Shown: in pieces, positions 47,140 through 58,639 of the stretch
Numbering within the stretch: position 1 is the stretch's first letter
How the letters are laid out: the number at the start of each line of letters is the position of its first letter
Source of the DNA: Albula goreensis
Lineage: Eukaryota; Chordata; Actinopteri; Albuliformes; Albulidae
DNA: 64,000 nt
Reading direction: 5' to 3'
Assembly (NCBI GenBank): GCA_022829145.1
Contig: CM040746.1
Coordinates: 14,544,790 to 14,608,789, forward strand
Translations under genes and position numbers: made by a program
Notes under the pieces: model-generated
The model's input: the letters and a program-made list of their open reading frames with translations, nothing else
The model's database searches: none
Told to the model about the DNA's origin: nothing

Positions 47140-49160
47140 ACACCACAAATTTGACATTGATAATATATTAGACACTGTAAAAATGTTGTTTAACAGCATT
47201 CAACTGGCAAATACAACAATAGAACAGTCATTGACAAGTCAAAAAAATGTTTAATCATTTTATCTGTACGAGGGAATAGTTGTATCTATATAATGGCACA
47301 ATGCCTTCAGAACAGTTGATAGCCTCCATTACGACTGCTGAACACTGGGTTAGTGTCCGAGCACATGTACCCAATGGAGGCTTTGTTTGTAAATTGCTAA
47401 TTAGTTATTGCTGTATGCCTTCAGAGCTTACAGCCTCTGAGCCAGAAAGGCATAGATCTCCTGTAGCTCTGTACCAATGCAGGGGTAGTCCCAATAATGT
47501 TCAGAATTGTTGATAACTGAATTACTTTGTTAATGTAATGAACTGAGCTGTAACGTTTTGTTTACTGGCCCAAGTTTTACAAAGGCTGATGTTGTGCTTC
47601 CAAAACCCTGCAGTACATCCTATAGCTGAATACATAGCAAACAGGTTGGGGCTTAGACTTAATATTTTAGGTCTGAAAATAACCAGACAGAATGTTTTGG
47701 AGTACCATCCCTTTAACAAAGTAGTTGTAAAACCTCCCCTGGGAATCTTCAACCATTCCATATATCCTCAGCAAGGTCGGAATTAGGCCAGTCTGTATCT
47801 GTGCAGTTAGTGGAAATGGAATACATCACAGGGACGGCTGAGGGTTCTCAGGAGAGAACTGAGAGCCGATGAAAATACTTCAGTTCAACAGGTTGGAGGC
47901 TGAGCCCTCCAAGAGTTCAAACCTTAGCTATACTTGAGGGTTGAGGTAAACCTGCTGGCAGATTTAGTCATGCAGGCCTTCTTTTTGAATCTTTAAACCT
48001 AACATGTTGGTTCTGCTTCATTCCCCTTGAAAAGCCTGCTCTGAGCAGCTCATAAGTAGTCACGGTTGTGTCAAACAGACAAGGGGGGGGCCTCTGCCTA
48101 TGGCCTCCAAGTCACAAAGCCCACCCCTGCACAGAGCCAGCTGGTAAAATGCAGACAGCTGGTGAAAGGCAAATGACTAAAGCACTCTGTGCAGATGCAC
48201 TATCATTTCATACGAAATGAATGTAATAATGGCCTGTGTTAGAGCGAGTCAATTTAGAAAACGATGTGAGAGAGAAATTATGGAAATAGGACAGATGAAA
48301 TAAGGTACACTTTCATAAGATTTTTATAATCTTAATATATAATATAATTTATAAGATTATCAACCTAATTAAGGTTATCAAAACTTGTCTACTGCCTTCA
48401 TTTAATGTGTTAAAGTGGGTTATTTGTTGTAATAATCCACTTGCTCAGTACAGAACTGCTTCACTGCATCTTAAGTGTTCTTCTATTACAAATTTCCCTG
48501 CATTTAAAAAAGCAATGATCACAGTTAACCATCATGAAAAGATCCAAGATCATGAGATAGGACTCTGATAGCCACCAAAGATCAGTTTATTGAAAGAAAG
48601 AGGTCATATAAAATGTGCTGTACTGGTTACATTAGCCAAGCTGCGGTTGTAAGTAGGCAGCTGAAGTGGGATAACGGGGGATGGTGAAGAGTTCAAAATG
48701 AGCCTGGATTGGGCCAAGTGTTCATACAGCATACCGATTAGATAGATTATCGAAAGTACAGGGAACACATTGCCTGACTTGGCAAACGCAACACCTCACT
48801 CCACAGCAGACATACAATTCTACAGTAGGCTAGAATGTGGTTTTAATGGGAAGACGCTACGTACCTTAGCGTAATGTAGTATGTAGAGGGAGAGGACATA
48901 TCAGTCTCTGACCGAATGCTTTTCCGTTTGTAACAGGCGCCAAGAACTCCATTTTAACTGGTTGAATCGTGTATGTTTCCAGTGCCAACGGAACTTTTTA
49001 TCTAAGGTAGGACTAGTATAAAAAATACAAATCAAATTGCACATGAACGGTTGAAAAAGCAATTCAGTTCTTGGCAGTTATGTTTGAAAAAATAAATCTC
49101 AATATCGAATTAGGGTTACTTCGCAGTGTAATCATTTGTGTGTTTGTTAAATCGGCCTTG
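47140..49160. other. Noncoding sequence with minor inverted repeats
   Basis: AGCCTCCATT (47321-47330) and AATGGAGGCT (47373-47382) form a 10-bp inverted repeat. ATAATCTTA (48326-48334) / TAAGATTAT (48352-48360) is another, in AT-rich DNA. A run of eight or more G lies near 48084. No gene or transposon recognised. Confidence 0.5.
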
Positions 49161-49162
49161 CG

Positions 49163-49165
<3 letters not shown>

Positions 49166-49229
<64 letters not shown>
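49166..49229. repeat. (TC)32 microsatellite
   Basis: A perfect TC tract of 64 bp. It creates artefactual Ser-Leu and Glu-Arg frames on the two strands. It lies just upstream of the BED-transposase remnant. Confidence 0.97.
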
Positions 49230-49234
<5 letters not shown>

Positions 49235-49281
49235 AACCACACTCACCAATCATTGTGTCAGGTGCCCTGATGGTTCAAAAA

Positions 49282-49500
49282 ATGGGCGACAATCGCGAAG
49301 AGCAGGTAGCAAGAGCTGAGGAACACTTAATTCCGAAACAGTCACATGTCTGTAGTATGGAACTTGTGTGGATGCAGGAGGAAAGACCCACAACAGAGTA
49401 CAGTCATGTGTAAATTATACAAAAAAAAAAAAAAACACAGCAACAAAAGGTACGACTACCACACATTTATTTTACCACCTCATACCACACCACCTAGGAC
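49282..49500 (+). pseudogene. N-terminal fragment of a BED-finger (ZBED1-like) hAT transposase, frameshifted
   Basis: Three plus-strand frames read in succession like the start of a ZBED1-type hAT transposase. Frame one opens at ATG 49282 (MGDNREEQVARAEEHLIPKQ). Frame two, from about 49346, gives SVVWNLCGCRRKDPQQSTVM followed by CKLY. Frame three, after the A15 run at 49421-49435, gives NTATKGTTTTHLFYHLIPHH. In BED fingers the order is a W/F-x-F segment, Cys-x2-Cys, then TTNLxxHLxxxH. Here the first Cys is kept, the second is Tyr, and the His residues of the HL-x3-H end are present. Two frameshifts and stops after 49628 show it is dead. BED fingers bind DNA in the transposase. The rest of the enzyme is missing; the hAT 3' end lies 280 bp on. 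Confidence 0.72.
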
Positions 49501-49799
49501 AGAAAGACGAATCCGTCAAACACCATGAGGCTAGTTCTGCTAACGATACCGTTAGTGTTACTAGAGATATGCTCTGTCTGCAGTTATATTGTTTGAAAAA
49601 GTATTTAATCAGAAACTGTATATGCTGAGATATGCGGTGTGCAGTTGTCGTGTTTAAACAAATAAAGGCTGTTATTTAACCTTATACTTGGTTCTGATTT
49701 CAGCTCTGTTTTAGATCAAATGTTGACATGTAAGTCGTATGTCGGATTTTTTCAAAATAAATATCAAGATATTGTTTTTAAACCATATCGCCCAGCCCT
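49282..49799 (+). mobile_element. Internally deleted hAT (ZBED-type) element, 3' end at about 49799
   Basis: The BED-finger fragment is followed by about 150 bp without coding similarity, a polyadenylation signal AATAAA at 49661, and the terminus CCATATCGCCCAGCCCT (49783-49799). Read inwards this starts AGGGCTGGGCGATATGG, which is the end I associate with fish ZBED-type hAT elements. The 5' terminus was not found; a weak candidate is near 49008, but its flank shows no matching 8-bp duplication. The (TC)32 tract may lie within the 5' part. Confidence 0.6.
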
Positions 49800-49867
49800 T
49801 ACCAGCTGCCGACTTCCCAACAAGACCGTTGTATGAGAGAGTAAAACAATAGAGTAGTGCTATCTGG

Positions 49868-50118
49868 GTGTATAACACAGTCCTGAGAGTAACATAATGT
49901 GGAAAAATACTGCAGACAAGGGCATGATACTGTGTGGAAGGGTAACACAAACCAAAGTGCAGCAAACTCTGAAATGATAACGCAGACTTGAGCATAACTC
50001 AGCGTGGACGCATAACACTTACCTAAACATAACTTAGTGTCACAGGATAACAATCCAAATGTACCACACTATAGCAGGAACATAGGCTAGGTCACTGTGT
50101 GGGAGGATAGTGCAAACC
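49868..50118. repeat. 35-bp minisatellite, about seven degenerate copies
   Basis: A TAAC-like core recurs in strict 35-bp register at 49873, 49908, 49943, 49978, 50013, 50048 and 50083. A second phrase, GTGGA, sits at 49899, 49934 and 50004 in the same register. A typical unit reads GATAACGCAGACTTGAGCAT followed by AACTCAGCGTGGA. Copies are diverged, but the period is preserved. Minus-strand frames through it are artefacts. It begins about 70 bp after the hAT terminus. Confidence 0.88.
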
Positions 50119-50129
50119 TGAGTAGATCT

Positions 50130-51030
50130 GACAGTTCAACATTCAGGGCCCAATAATGCTTAGGGCCACAAAGAACAATCATTGCTGGAAAGAAAAGACA
50201 CAGGTACCTTGTTAAATAAATTTCCTTAATGACAAAAGGCTGCTTTCCCTGTAATCACTGTGTTATTATTCAGATCAGAGACTTCCACAGTCAAAAGCAG
50301 TGTTGAGCTCTTTTAACACTGCCTGTGGGTTTCTATGTAATTTAACAAAGTTTTTAGTTCACTTCAGGCAGAGTAATTTATGAGACTGGAAAGCAGTTTT
50401 TTTAAATGTGAGTCAAAAGAGACTTGAACACAATGTTCTTGAACACCACCCTAATTCACTTTGTTATCACTTGATAAATTAAGGTTGTTAAAAATAGTTT
50501 TGCATTTTTTTCTTAAATGTATGGCTTGTCAACATTTTCTTTGTTTTTAACTTCCTTCACCATAAATGATGTCTGATGTTCCATTGCATTGTTGTGGGAC
50601 TCCAGCCGACCCTCAGTAGTCCATATACTGTAATACTCTGAATGCACTGTAATAGAAATGTTTACTGTTTACAAATGAACGCATTAACTTGCATGGATCT
50701 TTTTGAGTTGTATTAACCTTTTATTTCTAAATAAATAAAAGCATGATTGGTCCCTAGTTAGTGTAATTAAATCTATGTTGCTTTGAATCAAAGCATCAGT
50801 CAGTTTATACTATGATGTAATGTTAAAAAAGATGCTCTTCTCCAAAGTAAATGACAGAAGAAGGTATAATGGATTTAACATTCAGACAATATCAGATTTA
50901 AAAATAAATTTTTTTGACCAGCTGTTTATGGATCACCTTTTTTATCACAGCCAAAATTAAAAAACAACCTGTATATTTAAGTAGCAGGTAGTCAGATGAA
51001 TGAGTAGGAGCTGAGTTTTTCTGGATTGTT
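50130..51030. other. AT-rich noncoding, nothing recognised
   Basis: No frames of interest, no repeat ends. Confidence 0.5.
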
Positions 51031-51034
51031 TAAG

Positions 51035-51260
51035 GCCTGTGATTGGTTTAATATGCAGCAGAGTGTCAAAGGTCTTTATGGTGGCTGAATCAATGCTTTC
51101 CTTTCAGATTAACTGCAGTGAAAGATTCTCACCATTAACCAAAATTCTTCTCAACACTCTCAGGGAGAGGGTCGGCTTCTGCCTCTTCGCCACAAAGATA
51201 TGCAGTGTGGAGGAGAATTCCACCAGCTAAGCCCCTGTCTCCAAAGCACTTTTCATTCCA
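51035..51260. promoter_or_regulatory. Flanking candidate conserved block
   Basis: Moderate-GC sequence just before the stronger block at 51340. It contains a CTTTCAGATTAACTGCAG phrase near 51102. Overlapping frames of 63-67 codons lie on both strands, without domains. Weak, composition-based call. Confidence 0.15.
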
Positions 51261-51339
51261 GAATTCTAAACGGAGAGGGGAGCCCTTAGCAGAACAGTCC
51301 TCAGTGCACAGGAGAAGCGAAGCGTGGAATAACACCATC

Positions 51340-51720
51340 TCCCTGTGACTCGGTAACCTCCAGCATCTACTTCCTGCTCCACGCTTAAATTGTCTGCCGC
51401 CAGGTTCAGCTCGAATCTGCCCATTCCAAATGAAGACAGAAATGGTGTGAACAGGGCTGTCAATTTGCTCCCGATACCCAGGGACAAGCGGGTCCCAAGA
51501 TGTTCCGGGCCCAATCTGCCAGCGCTATTAAACTAATCTGAATCAATGCAGGGAGACGAGAAACTGTTAAATAACGCCCTGTCAGCCTGTGGGCAGAGAG
51601 GCCTTTTTTTTTAAAACGCTTTTCAAAAATTAAACTCCTCTTCCAGGGGCAACTATCTGATGTCAGCACCATTTATTAAGGTGGGATAGAGGGTTGACAA
51701 AATATTAAGCACGGAATTCT
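51340..51720. promoter_or_regulatory. Strong candidate conserved noncoding element
   Basis: Several motifs typical of ancient vertebrate enhancers occur close together: GGGCTGTCAATTTGCTCCCG near 51450, a GGGAC/GGTCCC hairpin near 51480, and CAGCGCTATTAAACTAATCT near 51519. They lie in GC-richer DNA with repeated CpGs. No transposon hallmark; overlapping minus-strand frames of 70-82 codons have no domain. The identity of any target gene cannot be read from the sequence. Confidence 0.35.
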
Positions 51721-51879
51721 AGCACAGCGGTTTGTTTAGTTGTTCAGTTTGTCACTCCTGTCATGAGAATTTCCATTTCATTTAGGTGAACGTTCCTGTG
51801 ACCTCTACAAGCTAGTGTCCTCATCGCTTTCTACATCATTGAAAAAGTTTTTTTCTGTCTTTGCGAATGGAATCGAAGC

Positions 51880-52400
51880 ACAGGCGTCCACATTGAGCCA
51901 TCCAAGTGGTTGAAAAAGCAGTAACAGAGCCCACCTTTTCTGCATGCATTGACAAAATAAACCAAACATGGGAAACAAGCTGCCAGACAGGCCAGCATTA
52001 AGAAACAATCAGCTCCTTACGACGCCTTTACCTTCTTTTGTGTAAACTCATTTTGCTGATAGACAGTCTATATCAGCCAAGATTAAATGACTTAATTCCA
52101 TCCTTTCTCCAGCCTCCCTCTGTAAATAATGCTGGTAAATAATTATGGCTGCAAGGTGTCATTAAAGTGATGTCTGAAGTCTCTGTGGCTGCCGTTTTAA
52201 ACAAGATAAGTTCGTCTCAATTGCTTTTCCTGATGTGAAGCATTTCAGATAAAGCAAATAAGAATAATGGCATCCAGCATTACAATGGACAGTGGGGTGA
52301 ACAAAATGGTAATAGCTACAATGAATCAACACTTTAGAGAGACCAGTGGAGCGCACATCAACCCCAAATACAATAAGCTCTTTTTATGATGATTGGCTCA
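51880..52400. promoter_or_regulatory. Strong candidate conserved noncoding element
   Basis: About 500 bp rich in phrases such as ACAGGCCAGCATTAAGAAAC near 51984, TAAATAATGCTGGTAAATAA near 52123, GGTGTCATTAAAGTGATGTC near 52155 and AATAATGGCATCCAGCATTA near 52263. Homeodomain, forkhead-like and POU-like AT cores are spaced through non-repetitive DNA. No coding frame of note. Confidence 0.35.
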
Positions 52401-52409
52401 AACATTTGA

Positions 52410-54200
52410 CTTTATTAGCAATAGGTTCCTGCTGTTAAAAAACATACTGAACTGTATTTTCACACAGGGTACTATGTTTCAGCTTGTATGATATATTTCT
52501 TGCTAACGTTTTTCTTCCTCTTCCTACCACACAAATGAGTTGAGTGATTTGATATCTACAAAAACATCATAAATCTTTCTGTTTCACATTCCCTTGTTGA
52601 TAGCATTAGGCATGTTTGCTTAAAAAAATGAAATAACAAATATGAAAGAGGCAGTTTGTTCCTGTTCAGCGGGCAGAGCTCATTGTGCTATCTTCCAGCC
52701 TCAGGCCGTATTCTCTGACTGTGGCAGAAGGCAGACAGGTTAGCAGCCAGCTCCCCTCTCACGTTTTCACAATATAAACATAGTATATGACCGACAGATA
52801 TTTCCTCCACTACTTCATGGACACATGAGAAAAATGAATGGTCTTGCTTCTGGCTGTATTCACTGTGTGTTTGTGGAGGGCAACAGGTGTCATTTGGCAC
52901 ATGAACAGAATCAGACCCGTCCAATCAAAACCCTGGCCTTAGGGTTGACTGTATTCACTGTGTTGTAGGATGGACCTACAGCTGGTGATTTGAAATGAAA
53001 TGATTTCACTCTTCTGCAAGTATTTCATACTACTAAACACACTTTCATACTACCCTCTGGCTTGTCTCTCCTGCTTCTCACCTCTCTTAAATAAGCACAT
53101 TTCTGTCCACACTGGTCAACCAGTTTGCTTATGAACAAACAAGTCAAGTAATTACCAAGACACATTCTAAGGTTAAATTGGGCTTTCACCTGACATTTTA
53201 GAAGTATTACTTATTACCTACCATCATGTTTAAAGAGCAGAGTTATTGAAATCAGGTTATTTTAAAAATATTTTTTTATACTAAGGGTAAGGACTATGAC
53301 ATATCAGTTTGTTGGTTTTAACAAGTCATGTTACCAAATGGTGTTGTTCTCTGCCAATTTGGCATCCATTCATTTATATGTCATGTTCTCAGTTATTCCT
53401 ACTTTATAACACAGGAAAAGATTAGGAAATTAGAGCATTTGGGAGAGAGAAACAGGGACTGAGAGTGGATCTTAGGTACACTGTGGATGTTCAAAGTACC
53501 CAATGAATGTTCTATTCAGCCGAAACCCTCTGCCTTCCTTAAATAAGGAAATAACATGGGGAACTATGCATCTTTCACCTTTCACTTGCTAGCTATCCTG
53601 TAGCTCATTTTTCACAAGATAACTTGGGTTTTGTCCAACTATGATGGCTAACTATATTGCCTATCACTTCCCAAGTTCATATTCACCTGTCTCTTTGTAA
53701 ATGTTCCTGTTCATGTCTACAGTTGAGAAAGCTAACTACAATTTGAAAGACCAAAGCACTGTCCAATACAGTTTTAAAATAGTTTTGCACCTTTGGCTAT
53801 TTTCAGAGAATTATACTGCATGTGCTGCCAGAGAAATTCAGCAGTCAGAGAGATTTATCCAGCCATTTAAGCAGAAGCAAGCTCAGCTCCCATAAGCCTG
53901 TGCTGGGATCACTGTGGTTCAGGGTTTGATTGTGTCGGCCCATTGCCAGTGGAACCTCTCCAAATTATAACAGGGTTACAATGACGACGCCTACACCAAC
54001 ACAAGTACAACAGCTTCTAAAAGGCATTTAAAAAACACCACAAAACAACATTAAAATATATCAATTAAAGCTTACTTTATGAGGCATGTAAACAGGTGTA
54101 TATGTGTGTGTCTGTATTTTTTATTATATCTTGGTAATTTGCTAGCTCTGTGCTTCAAGCGGGACATGTGTTGATAGCTTTGAAGGACTATTCAATTGGT
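52410..54200. other. AT-rich noncoding sequence, nothing recognised
   Basis: Frames up to 78 codons without domains. No repeats identified. Confidence 0.5.
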
Positions 54201-54204
54201 TTCT

Positions 54205-54455
54205 GGTATGAAACTTAAGAACAAAGGGGAAAGACAGGGCACTTAATCTATCCCCCAGCTGAATTTCTGGGCCTAAGGCCTGAGTCTTGTCAGCTTCTGT
54301 GGGGATCCAGCCCTGCTAAGAGCTGTTGATATAGCTTAGGCAGAGAGCCACCCACACCCTTAGGGTAAAAGTCCATGTTTGATGCAGTACTAGATACTGT
54401 AGATGCTGAAGGTAAATGACAAACCTAGTCGGGCCGAATGGCCTGTTTTCTTTAT
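54205..54455. mobile_element. Possible interspersed fish repeat ending GGGCCGAATGGCCTGTT
   Basis: From AACTTAAGAACAAAGGGGAA to GGGCCGAATGGCCTGTTTTC near 54430, the order of phrases (GGGCACTTAATCTATCCCC, AGCTGAATTTCTGGGCCTAAG) resembles a dispersed repeat that I remember from non-teleost and basal teleost fish genomes. Class is unknown; no terminal repeats or duplication were found. Confidence 0.35.
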
Positions 54456-54459
54456 GAAG

Positions 54460-55775
54460 CTTTTTTCTAAATGTCATTTTTAATTCCTAATTTTAACCCA
54501 ATGACTATTACTAGTACAGTTAAGTTAGAAGGATGGAGCTGTATATAATACCTAACTCTTTACTTTTGGAAAAGGAGTGCATCAGATGGCACTGAGCCCT
54601 GCTTGGAGTTGCAGTTATAGCTAACTGGTGCCTGCAGGGCAAGGAATTCAGGTTTAATTCACTGAGGCACTGTTACTCTCCTATCTGCTGTATTTTTAAC
54701 ACTCTTTGGCTACTTTTCCATTTCATCAGCAGGACACAAATTTCTTTACAACAAACAAATTTTTAAGATTACTGGTTTTACTCATTGGATTCTTGTACAG
54801 GCTCTCAACACACTACTGCACTCGCTAATAGCAGCATTTAGAGCTGAGCAGTACTGATGGCCTGTATTCAAATCTACCCCCTTTTTATTTAAGGTGTTCA
54901 CACCAGTGTGGCGCTAAATTATTAGCAGCTAAATGAGCCAAGAATAGCCACACTGGGAAATAATATGTGGGTTTTTTTTATCCTGGCAGCAGGAAATGGT
55001 GGGAGGACACAATTTCATGAGTCTCCTCCTTTTCATCACAAGCCAATGCTAAAATGTGCTTTCAGCCAACAAACCACAGCATGTTCTACATAACGATACA
55101 AACTAATCCAACCAATAAAGAAGACGCTTTCGTCTGCAAAAATAGCTTATATAGAAGCATTTTGTTGAAATGTCTCTCAGTATGACCCGATAATGTTTCA
55201 GTCCCACGGATACTGGCAGGTCAATTTTACCAGTGTTGATTTAATACTCCACACCTCATTGACAATACTGATTTTTTGTTTACTCACTGTATTTTCACAT
55301 CATGTAAAGACTATCTTCTGCATCTATGCAATAGGCTGCTTACATTTTATACTGCTTCTATTCAAACTGCCAAAAATGATATTTTATTGAAATTGAATTA
55401 GGTGTCCAAAAAGGCTACTAAGTAACCAAAATAAATCATAAAGACTTAATGATGTTTAGACGTGGAGTTTGACTTCATCCTGCTGTTTGTGAAATTACTC
55501 TAAAATTCATTTAGTCATGTATATAGGGGCATTAGTATCATTTGTATCTTGAAAAATGGGCACATATATGATATTTAGGAAACATTGCTTGTGCTATAGA
55601 TCGTACCTCATCGAAAATTTGTTTGATACATCATATTGCTTTGATTCAGATTCATTAATATGACACACATGTGTAGACACTCTTTTACTCACTCTAAATT
55701 ATGTGTCCTCTTTTCAGATGTTTCCAATATTATGGCTTGTAATGATTTCATTGGGACCATAAAATTGTCTTACTT
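54460..55775. other. Noncoding with one weak tRNA-like patch
   Basis: At 54618-54628, TAGCTAACTGG matches the A-box consensus exactly, and GGTTTAATTCA at 54651-54661 matches the B box at about 8 of 11. The 33-bp spacing is too short for a tRNA, so no RNA gene is called. The rest is AT-rich with nothing recognised. Confidence 0.4.
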
Positions 55776-55783
55776 GACCCTGT

Positions 55784-55798
55784 CCAATAGGTGGCGCC
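55784..55798 (+). promoter_or_regulatory. CTCF-like site
   Basis: CCAATAGGTGGCGCC matches the CTCF core NCANNAG(G/A)NGGC(G/A)(C/G)(T/C) at all 15 positions. Its plus orientation faces the minus-strand site at 58555. A similar GTAGGTGGCGC phrase also occurs in some dispersed repeats. Confidence 0.45.
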
Positions 55799-55799
55799 G

Positions 55800-57695
55800 T
55801 CATCAAGCCGAGCACTGCACTTGCACTTTGTCCCACATCTTCTGCTTGGACACCATATTTTCTCATTTTATCAGAGCCTTGCTCATTTGAGGTTATGGGC
55901 TCATACCTATACATTTACAGGTCTCTATGTTTCCTTTTTAAATTGCAAATTATAACTCACCTTTAATCCACAAATTAGAATAGAAATTATTTGTAATATG
56001 CGTGAGTGTAATATTTCTTCATTAATTATGATGAAACAGTGCCAGGCTAAGCTCAGATCATAGTGTTAGTTCTGTTGATTATTTGTATGGTCTGTCCTTA
56101 TAGAATCTAAATTATTATGTAGTGCTACCAAAACAACTTTGCAGGCACATTCTGTTCCCTTAAAATCAGGAAGTGGTTTTGTTCAGCAGACTATCACATT
56201 TAAAAAAAAACACATTACAAAAAAAATATCATAGTAAAATGATGTCATTGAGTCTTCTGTATTCTTCCACTGATGCAACCCTGCCCATCCTGCAGAAAAA
56301 AGACCCTTGCATAACGTTAAAAACAGGCGTTCCATCCTCAGTATTAAATGCTGTGGTTTTAATTTTACTTAATATGAGCTAATACAAGTATTTTAGCCTA
56401 AAATGTGTTACTGATATTTTTGCTGTTGACATTGCTGCTGCTCATATTTAACGCAGAGGTTAATGTTTTAAGAACTGTGAAAGCTTTCTGAATGGCACCC
56501 AAGGTTCTTCCATAAAAAAGTAGACCCGGTGAAGTGTTTGGCTGGCTGTTAGTCAACCAGTCTCTCAAGGACTACTCACATGGTGCTTAAAGTATCCAAT
56601 TAACAACATTTTCCTCAGGTTTTGCTTTTGAGTAAATTACAGAGGAGCCATTTTACTCTTGTGTAAATAGCTTTGTTGGTCCTTCCATTCATTTTGAAGA
56701 ATGTTCACATTAAATACCTCAGCAATTGCATTATAATTTCTAACATAATTTTTTATGCCAGCACAGAATTCATCAACTAACAGAAATTGACTAAGCTCAT
56801 AAAAACCAGCACAGTATTTTTCATTAGTGGATGTATTAAAATTCACGATTTGTTGCACATTAAACTTTAGGAGTTAAGAAGTAACTGAACAATTGTCTGT
56901 CAAACTTCATTGCAATATCAGTGGACAATAGTAGTAAGCCCCTTTGTTTGATTTATTGTGAAGGTGCTACAGTATATATTCTGACAAAATAAATATAATA
57001 TTGACTTTTACTGTTCTGTTCATATAAATGGATGCAATTTCCACTATGCAACATGAATGCTAGCTCTACATTTCTTTTCAGCTGCATTTTGTATCAATAT
57101 ACCCCTATATGCTGTCCCAGTTCAACAACACACACTGACAGCCTAAATGAAATACATATGCCACAAACTAATGTCAAACAATATGTAATAGACGAATTAA
57201 TAGAGCATAGCACACATCAGGGCTTAGGTGGCTAGGCGAGTTGTTCGGCTATATCACCTATGCGAATGTGGATGAGGCTGGTGGTCTGTTACTAGCAGAT
57301 TAAGATGTAGCCCTGCTGTTTCTGGGGAGATGTCTCAGTGCCTAACACTGCTATTTTAAATTAGACATCCCAGGTTAGACATATTCAGTACAAGGTGTTC
57401 TCGTTAAATGTATTGACATACAGCAGCTCAAACAGTACCATACATTACTTACTTGAAAGCAACAAGGCATATGTCTATTATAAGTACTAACTCTTATTAG
57501 CTTTCATAAGTTTGCATGTATGTCTAGGTAAATATCAATGTCTAAGTATATCACATTGTTCCAGGGAAAAGCTGAACAATCTCAAGCTCCCACTGAGATA
57601 TTAAGATAAAAATAATACTGGGGTGAATAAGTGTTAATTACTTAGAGACATGGCCTGGGTGGGCTTTGGCTGAACTGCAAGGCAAGATTCTCATA
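55800..57695. other. AT-rich noncoding sequence, nothing recognised
   Basis: Frames up to 73 codons without domains. No repeat ends or RNA genes identified. Confidence 0.5.
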
Positions 57696-57699
57696 TGAA

Positions 57700-58060
57700 T
57701 CATAGTTTTGTGTCTCTTTCATCCACGGCTGGCCTCAGGGCTCTTGGGTATTATGTTACAGGCACCCATAGTTTCTGTGGGTGTCTTAGCCATGGGATCA
57801 GAACTCCGATGCGCACGGGAGCGTGATATGTCATCGCAGCACTGCGACCCACACCAGCTGCAGGGCACTAGCAAGGAGAGAGCACCATCACTCTTCCTGA
57901 TTTATGAGGCAACACCAAAAAGGGCCGCTAATTTCTCATCGGCTTCACAGCGAAACCAGGAACTACATGCAAACCACTGGAAAGACAGCAGGGGTGGGGG
58001 TCGTGTCTGTTCTCTGTCTGGGCTCAGAGTGTGAGGGAAGTCCACTGTGGGTTTGATCCC
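57700..58060. promoter_or_regulatory. GC-richer block, candidate conserved element
   Basis: CpG-bearing phrases (CTCCGATGCGCACGGGAGCG near 57806, TCATCGCAGCACTGCGACCC near 57832) lie within a 108-codon plus-strand frame and an 81-codon minus-strand frame, neither with a domain. A B-box-like GGTTTGATCCC at 58050-58060 has no proper A box. Regulatory or noncoding-exon identity is a guess from composition. Confidence 0.2.
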
Positions 58061-58554
58061 CTGTGATACCCACCCCACAAAGGGGTGAAAATGGCTAAAC
58101 CCACGCAATAATCCTTGAAGGACGAAGCCTGGGATTGATAGAATCACTTTACATCCTTAAATATGGGTGATCACCATCTTCATTGTTTTCTTATTTTGTG
58201 TTTTTAGAGCAACACACTTCACTTTTTTCTCTACCTGATTATATCAATCTTCACATACTATTTTGGCTCTGGAAAATAACCTTTTAAAGTTGTATAAAGT
58301 CATTTCAAGAGATGCTCCTCTTGATAAAAATGTTGAGCCATGTGTCTGTCTACATTCCTTTTTGAATGATGCAGTAGTGTAAACAAATTATGCAAATCTA
58401 TATCGCAAATCATCATATCGAATCTTGTTGGCTGCTATTTCTTGTTGAAAGTGATAATAATTTTCCTTGTTTTCCAAGAAGATGCTGGATTCCTGCTTTT
58501 CAGAGAAGTGTGGCTCTTGTTTTTAATGTAGCTGTTTGTGGTTGAGAGTGTGTG

Positions 58555-58569
58555 AGTGCCACCTGGTGG
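58555..58569 (-). promoter_or_regulatory. Strong CTCF-like site
   Basis: On the minus strand CCACCAGGTGGCACT matches the CTCF core at all 15 positions and is the canonical CCACCAGGTGGCA form. It lies about 80 bp from the start of a 38-bp minisatellite and is convergent with the plus-strand site at 55784. Confidence 0.55.
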
Positions 58570-58639
58570 CTGGTTTCTGTAAGGTTTGGGAAGGTACCGT
58601 TGAATGTTTTTTGTATGGGATGGGGTTTGAGGTAGCACC

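Noticed and set aside
49064..49319. Opposite-strand frames with Glu-Arg and Ser-Leu runs
   Set aside because: Produced by the (TC)32 microsatellite.
49799..50053. 84-codon minus-strand frame with internal repeats
   Set aside because: It is the 35-bp minisatellite read in one frame; the period is not a multiple of three.
54611..54665. tRNA-like A and B boxes
   Set aside because: The box spacing is 33 bp rather than about 45, and no cloverleaf arms could be paired.
58019..58060. Another B-box-like GGTTTGATCCC with a weak A box
   Set aside because: Spacing is too short and the A box mismatches at key positions.
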